Shown: piece by piece, positions 57,727-64,000 of the stretch
Numbering within the stretch: the stretch's first letter is position 1
How the letters are laid out: each line of letters opens with the position of its first letter
Position numbers and translations under genes: made by a program
Origin: Arma custos
Taxonomy: Eukaryota > Arthropoda > Insecta > Hemiptera > Pentatomidae
Assembly (NCBI GenBank): GCA_037127475.1
Contig: CM073760.1
Location: forward strand, 102,210,739 to 102,274,738
Direction: 5' to 3'
Length of the DNA stretch: 64,000 nt
The notes under the pieces: model-generated
Told to the model about the DNA's origin: nothing
Databases searched by the model: none
Seen by the model: the letters and a program-made list of their open reading frames with translations, nothing else

Positions 57727-59365
57727 TCATCCGTAAACTAAATAATTTTATTTTCGGATATAGCGTCAAATCTACAGGATAATCAGCCAATTATATATCA
57801 ATATCAGTCAAAATGGTCTCCAACAAATAATAATATTATGATTAAAACAGGATGATTAATTTAAGTTATTTTTATATGCTTTGATTGTTTATGATCTTGA
57901 GCTAATACTTCTATACCCTTGAGGTTTTATCGGTCGGAAATGCTCCAGGCTGTAGAGAAATAGTTTAAATGAAATTTTCGAAAGGTTAGTGTACTTCCTT
58001 CCTTCGCCTTGGAAGTTGTGAAAGTGAAATGAATCAGTGGTGAGTAAAACCTTTGTAGCGGAGATAAAAATAAGCGAGGACTAACCATCAACCACAAAAG
58101 GTGGAAAGAGAAGAAACGACATTGGAAAGGTCAAGCGAAGCGTGCTTTGCGCGCCGGGATCTAGCATCCATTTCATAATCCAAGTCTATTGATAAGGCCA
58201 CGTCTCAAACTTATATAAAAATATTATTTATAAAATATAATCTGTTCCATGCTAAATATATAATAGACGCTACAAACAATCACATCTTCTGGACTATCAG
58301 ATCTTCTCTTGACTTTCGAAGCAAAAGACCGATCTGTAGCTCTGAACTAAGACCTAATTTAGACATATGGTGTAGACTATATTTTTTTATTTGTTAATTC
58401 ATGTCTTTTTAATTTTCTATCTAGGACTTTTGTCCATGCTTAGTCCGAGATAACGTGGAACATTTGATCATGTTTGCCTATCATATACTAAATTACATAT
58501 GCCTAAAGATAACGCAAATATGAACACGGAACAAACAAAAGAGTGAAGAAACCACCTTTCTACCAACACCTATAACCTTAATTAACATCCATAGAATGTG
58601 ACGCCAGGTAACCTTTGTCAATTTCAATAAATTTTAAAAACCTAAGACCGCTGTGCCAACCCTAGCACATCTTATAACTGATGTGGCGTTGTTCGAATCC
58701 GTTTGGGAGATTAAAATGTATTTCGTGGTGAACCATTGAATGAATCTCGACTTTCCCACTTTGGTCAGAAAATTTGGTAACCTTTTTATAATTACGTTTC
58801 GCTTAAATGGAAACGACCCATTAAAAAATGTTCAAAACAACTTCTTTCAGAATTTTGAAAGGAGCTTCTCAGAGCTACCAGTATTTATTTTCCGAAGCAT
58901 TCTCATTTCACGAGTCCATTTTCTAATTATACTAATACAGTAGAATATGATGCGTTCAGAATCGTTTTAGACATAATTACTTGATTAATCTAACAAAAAA
59001 AATTTAAAAAGCCCATTGTTAGAAAAATTTCGGGGCTATCCACTTTTCATCCTGAACGTCAAATATTCTACAATGCAAAATAAATTATACCGATTAAGCT
59101 AATATTCCAAATAAGAGAAATTAATTAATATAATAAAAATCAAAATAAAACCTACCAGGGAACTTTACATGCGGATTTTTATTTTCCTCCACTCTCCTCA
59201 ATTAAGTTGCTGAGAATTCTAAATTAATGCGGATTAAGAACTTCTCCGCAACAAAAGAGCTAAGAATAGAATTTCCTAAGATGAGGATTTCAGAATTGAT
59301 TCTTTGTTTTGTTATTGTTTATGTCAAGTTCAACGTGAATCTGTTTTTCATTATTTCCTTTAAAT

Positions 59366-59563
59366 ATGAGTTGGAATTTGAAGAAGATTTTTCGGAAGGT
59401 GTACGATGAAGAAACAGCTGTTAGGTTTCTTCAGGAGCGTAATGTCATTCCCCAGAAAATGCGTTGTGTTAATGGACATTATATGAAACTGCAAGTGGGG
59501 AATAAAATTAGATGGAGATGCCAGAAAAAAGGATGCAACAAGACCTTTCGACCCAATTTTTGA
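59366..59563 (+). CDS. Zinc-ribbon N-terminal fragment of an IS1595/Merlin-type transposase
   Basis: A 65-codon open frame has DEETAVRFLQERNVIPQKM, then CVNGHYMKL, then RWRCQKKGCNKTF. The order helix, C..NGH.MKL and RWRC..K.C is the zinc-ribbon arrangement I associate with ISXO2/IS1595-like transposases (Merlin in eukaryotes). The DDE domain does not follow: the frame stops at once, and a short duplication of ACC(C)TTTCGA..CAATTTTTGA lies over the stop (near 59540-59600). It is either a truncated transposon or a small zinc-ribbon ORF. Expression is unknown. Confidence 0.5.
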   Translation: MSWNLKKIFRKVYDEETAVRFLQERNVIPQKMRCVNGHYMKLQVGNKIRWRCQKKGCNKTFRPNF

Positions 59564-59689
59564 GAGAGAAGAAGAGACCCTTTCGATGCAATTTTTGAAG
59601 ATATTGCTCTTTTTAATGAGCATTGTTTGTAATAAATTTTTCATTGTTTATCAGAACATAATATTTTAGATATTTATACTTTATTCATG

Positions 59690-59836
59690 AAATAACAATT
59701 TTTAACTAAAATATGATCATTTTTAAATGTTTTTATTTTAAAGAGAAAAGATTTGCCCGGGCAAATCTTTTCTTTTTAAAATAAAAACATTTAAAAATGA
59801 AAAAAATGATCATATTTTAGTTAAAAATTGTTATTT
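59690..59836. repeat. Palindrome with no spacer
   Basis: The arms 59690-59758 and 59759-59836 meet at GCCCGGGC and are complementary over about 69 bp, apart from one short insertion near 59797-59806. There is no coding sequence. Confidence 0.8.
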
Positions 59837-60046
59837 AATCAATACTCCTTGTAATAAATGTTTTATTATTTATAGTTTAATTTTGTCTACATGTTCCTCA
59901 TTTATTTCATTTCCTATAATCTGTTGTATCATAATGAAAGGCAATGCCTATTTCAAATTGATACATAACCTGACAAGGTCCAATAGTTGAGGTAAGTGAC
60001 ACCTGAGCGCGCTTATGCCAGCAGGCCCTTAAACGTACTATTACCC

Positions 60047-60049
<3 letters not shown>

Positions 60050-60105
<56 letters not shown>
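60050..60105. repeat. (TA)n microsatellite
   Basis: About 28 TA units, abutting a SINE-B fragment. Confidence 0.95.
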
Positions 60106-60108
<3 letters not shown>

Positions 60109-60230
60109 TCCCGGGTTCGAATCCCGGCCAAGACATACTCTTTTCTCTTCAAAATTAAAAAAAAAAATATATATATTTAAATAATTAAAAAGAACCATAA
60201 ATAAAAAATAAATTATGAATATAAATTTGA
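60106..60230 (+). repeat. SINE-B copy, 3' half
   Basis: It starts within the T arm (CCCGGGTTCGAATCCCGG) and runs through the same tail as the next copy: CATACTCTTTTCTCTTCAAA, A-rich, TTAAAAAGAACCATAAATAA. The 5' half of the tRNA-like head is replaced by the TA repeat. Confidence 0.8.
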
Positions 60231-60360
60231 CGTAAGTCAACGAGATCCCGATTAAAGTAATGTTCTATGAACATACTTCCCCGTCTATACCTCGAACAAT
60301 TGCGAGATCACAGGGATATAGGATCAGTGAAGAGAAAGGATTTGTCTAGCTGGAATGCGT

Positions 60361-60499
60361 GCCTTGGTAGCTCAGTGGTTATAGCACCGCGCTAGAAACG
60401 CGGGCGATCCGGGTTCGAATCCCGGTCAAGACATACTCTTTTCTCTTCAAAATTAAAAAAAAATTATATATATATTTAAATAATTAAAAAGAACCATAA

Positions 60500-60500
<1 letters not shown>
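60361..60500 (+). repeat. SINE-B copy with tRNA-like head
   Basis: 60361-60433 folds as a cloverleaf: anticodon stem CCGCG/CGCGG, loop CTAGAAA (anticodon AGA, Ser), and T arm CCGGG-TTCGAAT-CCCGG. The acceptor and D stems each have a mismatch, and the long variable arm of tRNA-Ser is missing. The 3' tail is shared with 60106-60230, so it is a SINE rather than a working tRNA gene. Confidence 0.75.

Positions 60501-60502
<2 letters not shown>

Positions 60503-60557
<55 letters not shown>
60503..60557. repeat. (TA)n microsatellite
   Basis: About 27 TA units at the end of the SINE-B tail. Confidence 0.95.
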
Positions 60558-60563
<6 letters not shown>

Positions 60564-61693
60564 TCTACAATTCTTTAATAGAGAAAGCAAAGAAATAGTC
60601 TCAAAAAGATACCATTAGATTATTAATATTAAAAACTGAACTCCTGGTATATTCTGAAAGACTACACTACTTTGTTTAAGAGCTATGCAAACGATAAGAA
60701 ATCAAAAGCTGTGGAAATTGGCATTAACATTAAAATAGTTGCAAGGTTAGATTGTTTACATCATTAAATACAGGAATAAATAGACACTATTATAGCCACC
60801 GTAGTGTTTAACAGATAAGCAAACAGGACCAAGAAAAGTGTGTTAACTGAAATAAAAAAAATGATTTTAGAGTCAAAACAGTTCTTTTGTATCAATCCTC
60901 CCTTTAAACTGAAATAAAATATACATTTTAACATTCTACTCTCTTGGGCAGGAAGCAATAGAACATAGGAGGAGGTATACAAGCAGAAAAGGGAAGTGCT
61001 TCGAAGAGAGGACCAGGACCTCTGGCTTGGAGAGAGCTGAGGGGAAGATCCGGGAGATGCCCTTGCCAACAGAACACTAAATGTATCCCTTTTACCTGAA
61101 GATAAGTTTTAATTTAAATTAAATATGTGTTTTATGGCATGACAATCAATCTGGATCATTCGAGGTCATATTTAAATGTAGATATTAATTATATTCAAAA
61201 TAAGTAATCATCTTGATCCTCCACACATATTCATTGTTACATTATTGCCAATTCTATTAGGGTATTATGTTAGACTGATTAGTAAATTGGTAAACACATA
61301 AACCACCTCTGAAAAAGAATCCAATATGTAACAGTTTTGAACAATAAAGTAAATAATAAGTTTGTGCAATATAATAATTACTCATGGCAGCCCAAAATAA
61401 ATAATAGCATTCTGAAGGACATAACATATAATTTCCAAAATAAATAATTAGAAAATTGCATCTTGAAAGACATAAAATATAATGTATAAAAAGGCAAATA
61501 TTTACTAAGAAAACAAAATAAATTTATTGATTAACAATATTGATAAATTATTTTTATTTTAAGAAACACAGTGACTCAATAATACAAAAGAGATGGAAGG
61601 TTCGCCATTAATTATTACAAAGATCTTTATATATAAAAATATTATAAATTTAAAATATATAAAATCGTTTAAATTGTCTATGATGGTAATTAT

Positions 61694-61956
61694 GGGAGCA
61701 GAGTGGCTCAGTGGTAGAGCACTGAGTTGCAATGCCGAAGGTCCTGGGGTTCAAATCCTGCTCCTGGCATTACTTTTCTTTTATCTATTACCAGGCGGTG
61801 ATGGATCCTATGGGATCTATGACCCTCCTGGGACTCATCCAGGGAAAAAATCTAACAGTTGAGCGTGATCTAGGACAAATAACCTCTCTGCACAACCGTT
61901 GTCCAAGAAACAGTACAGTCTATGTACTAAACCCAGGGGTTGCAGTGGTATAGGTT
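61694..61956 (+). repeat. SINE-A copy, best plus-strand example
   Basis: GAGTGGCTCAGTGGTAGAGC (box A) and GGGGTTCAAATCCTG (box B) form the polymerase III promoter. The body reads CCTCCTGGGACTCATCCAGG, GAGCGTGATCTAGGACAAA and CACAACCGTTGTCCAAGAAA, and the 3' end is TGCAGTGGTATAGG. It serves as the reference copy for the family. Confidence 0.82.
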
Positions 61957-62577
61957 GGAACAACATGATAGTAATTGGCTTTGAATATTTACTTTAAGTT
62001 CAAGAAATAAAATAATTGTCTTTAATATTGATTACTTCCAAGAACAAACAAGCTAATAATAAATATTATAAAAATGAAAAGAAAAAAGAGAAAAGGTAGT
62101 TGATAGTATTTTCGTAAGAAATCTAATAATAAAACGTCGGGGGACCCGACGAAGAACGAAGAGGAATCGACTGTTTTCTACCAGGATCCTCCCCCTAATG
62201 ACTTTCAGAAAGGACCGCCTTGGAAAGACCTGGATCTAATATGAAAGGAGAATATTCCTGCCCTGAATGGGGAGGAGGAGGGTGGATTAGGTTTCCAGGC
62301 AACTTGAGATTCAATGGACTTGTTTACTGGACCTCGGGCGAGAAAGAATACCAGGAATAATTAAGGATACGGTTACCACGAACTAGGCATGCCTAACGTG
62401 CTTAGTAACTTCGTCACTTGTAAAAGTCCATGAGAATACATATATATAGCATAAAAATAATGTAAATAGAATTTTAACTTTATGGAATGGCAACAATTAT
62501 AATGATTTATTATATGATCTAACTAAGGACGTCTAGAACAAAAGATCATTATCCCTGAATGCAAGATAAGATACTTC

Positions 62578-62965
62578 CAGACAGTCATACGACCTGAGGC
62601 GGTATATGCTGCAGAGTGCCTTGCAATGCATATGGAAGGAGTAATGGAGAAACTGGGAGTGAAAGGAAGGAAAATTCTAAGAAAAATCCTTGATCCGGTA
62701 AAAGAATACGATGAATACAGGATACGAAATTACCATGAGTTACGTATACACCCACACTGAAAGAATAACCGACGTGATGAGGAAAAGAAGAATTACATTT
62801 TATGGCCATGTGACACGAATGAACTGAAAAAGATTGATAAACAAGATCTTTACGTACTTTCATGGAAAGAAAACCAATGGGCCTGGTTCACTGAAGTAGA
62901 AGAATTTGCAAGAAGTTGGAGTTTCACCGGACGATATGATTTATTATGTTATCGAACACATATAG
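62578..62965 (+). pseudogene. LINE RT C-terminal fragment
   Basis: The frame opens TVIRPEAVYAAECLAMHMEG and continues to KGRKILRKILDPVKE. It then shifts frame near 62740 and continues with a RKRRITFYGHVTRMN block, a stop, and a RLINKIFTYFHGKK block. This is the RT thumb and C-terminal part of a LINE, apparently the family at 12400-12830. It is broken by a frameshift and stops. Confidence 0.72.
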
Positions 62966-63649
62966 TAAAACTAGTAAAAAAATTAGAAAAAAAAAGTATT
63001 ACCGTAATATACATCTATTGGAGGTTGTTTTAGAACTACCTCTATTGGAGGCTGTGTTTAACACCTATATGAGACCACGCTGAAAAGACTTCAGGGCTGC
63101 CAGAATGCGTTCTTTAGCGGAGTGTCAGACCACACAGTAAGCCAAGATTATAGTAATGAATCTTGAAAATCTAGAAACATGCCGAAGGGATATCAAATTA
63201 GAAGGGAAGGGGAAAATTGGGAAACGTTCATACTTTTTCTACTGAAATTCTGTTATAATCATTAACCGTTTAATAAAACCAATTAACGGCTTTAAGAAGA
63301 AATAAACAGTCACTATGATCAGAAAAACTTTAAGATGGAAATTGCTTGGCCAACTAAAACAACACGCCAACGAGATTTACCAATAGACGTAAAGTTGGAT
63401 ACTTGGCAAAAGCCGATCTAGCAAGCAGGAGTCGTTCCTAACTGAGTTACTACTTCAAACTAGATGATTCAATTCCTGCTCCTCAAGCTGCCATCTACTT
63501 TATCGGCGTAACAAATTCAAAGAATAACAAAACAAACTTCCACAACTTCCAACAGGGTTTGAGTTAACAGCGGAGAGTCAACGCATTGGTGAAAAGAGTC
63601 TGGGTAAAGATCTGCAATAAATATACACGAAATACCTTTATCTTCTGTA

Positions 63650-64000
63650 TAATAAAAATGAATCGCCAAATGTCTTGTTAACCGCAAAACTCGAGAACGG
63701 CTCGACCAATTCGGCTAATTTTTCTTTCCATATCTCTGCTAAGGTGCAAAGAAGGTTCTTATGGAGAGAAAACCAGTGAAAATACGAGGGAAACCTTCGG
63801 TGACCAAAAAACCTTAAATTATTTCAGTTTTTGGTCTGTATCTCCTAATCGGTGCGTTTTTGAAAAAAACAACAACATAGGTAACCATTTTTAAAGTAAA
63901 TTAAATTTGATATCTACAATATATCAAATATCTACAATTTGAGCCCAACCGCAGCTTTGCCGGTCTAGCAAAGGAGGTTCTTATATAGAGAAAACACGTA
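63650..64000. repeat. Unclassified dispersed repeat at window edge
   Basis: GCAAAACTCGAGAACGGCTC followed by GACCAATTCGGCTAATTTTT resembles a repeat common in arthropod genomes (possibly Helitron or an LINE tail). An internal direct repeat, GCAAAGAAGGTTCTTATGGA at 63747-63766 against GCAAAGGAGGTTCTTATATA at 63967-63986, suggests a unit of about 220 bp. It runs off the edge. Confidence 0.35.

Larger units (their letters stand above)
53311..64000 (-). other. First intron and/or upstream region of the ankyrin gene
   Basis: No exon is recognisable. The stretches 53317-55234, 57733-59365, 60560-61693 and 61963-62575 hold nothing I can assign. An AT hairpin (54990-55009 with 55063-55082) and a 14-bp palindromic pair near 55190-55222 are the only structure in the first of them. 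Confidence 0.6.

Noticed and set aside
60046..60240. Minus-strand ORF rich in Tyr-Ile
   Set aside because: It is a translation of the TA microsatellite.
60361..60433. Functional tRNA-Ser(AGA) gene
   Set aside because: The acceptor and D stems each have a mismatch, the long variable arm is missing, and the 3' tail is shared with a neighbouring broken copy, as in a SINE.
60764..61069. 101-codon minus-strand gene
   Set aside because: Ser-rich start over a purine-rich plus-strand segment with no domain. Possibly a repeat fragment, but not supportable as a gene.
1..64000. CRISPR array, operon, prophage or bacterial contamination
   Set aside because: There are no regularly spaced exact repeats and no dense long ORFs. 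Spliced exons, SINEs and eukaryotic retroelements occur throughout.

Overview
This is an AT-rich animal nuclear window, most likely from an arthropod and probably an insect. GT-AG introns run to tens of kilobases, and the mobile elements include mariner, Jockey, Ty3/Gypsy and several tRNA-headed SINEs. There are no operons or bacterial-style genes. I cannot name the species.

One host gene is recognisable. It lies on the minus strand and encodes an ankyrin-repeat protein that most resembles ANKRD29. Five coding exons are visible, in transcript order 53310-53200, 19879-19781, 16408-16310, 9241-9143 and 811-614. All are flanked by good splice sites and phase 0 introns. Four carry one ankyrin repeat each and the last carries two, giving 202 codons and six repeats. 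The start codon lies to the right (in 53.3-64 kb or beyond) and the C-terminal end lies off the left edge. Nearly everything else sits in its introns, the largest being 33.3 kb.

The introns act as a trap for mobile DNA. The youngest element is a full-length LTR retrotransposon (22206-26851). It has LTRs that read as identical, a 4-bp target duplication, gag, a textbook -1 slippery heptamer and an intact pol. It has no tRNA-type primer site. Instead the first 12 bases after the 5' LTR are the exact reverse complement of a 12-mer inside the LTR, which points to Tf1-like self-priming. Other elements are a solo LTR (36989-37689), a 5'-truncated Jockey element with one frameshift (30072-32379), a shorter sister copy (56811-57396), a mariner remnant, an RNase H-bearing LINE remnant, RT tails of another LINE family, three tRNA-headed SINE families (called A, B and C here) and a zinc-ribbon transposase fragment.

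The most unusual theme is a set of elements that share a short hairpin ending in CGAAACGTCG. Two of them (1447-1665 and 10793-11272) are near-perfect palindromes, each flanked by an exact 13-bp target duplication. That indicates retroposition as inverted pairs rather than DNA transposition. The hairpin partly resembles a hammerhead ribozyme core, and the elements may be Penelope-like.

Long stretches of AT-rich intron hold nothing I can assign, and these are listed.
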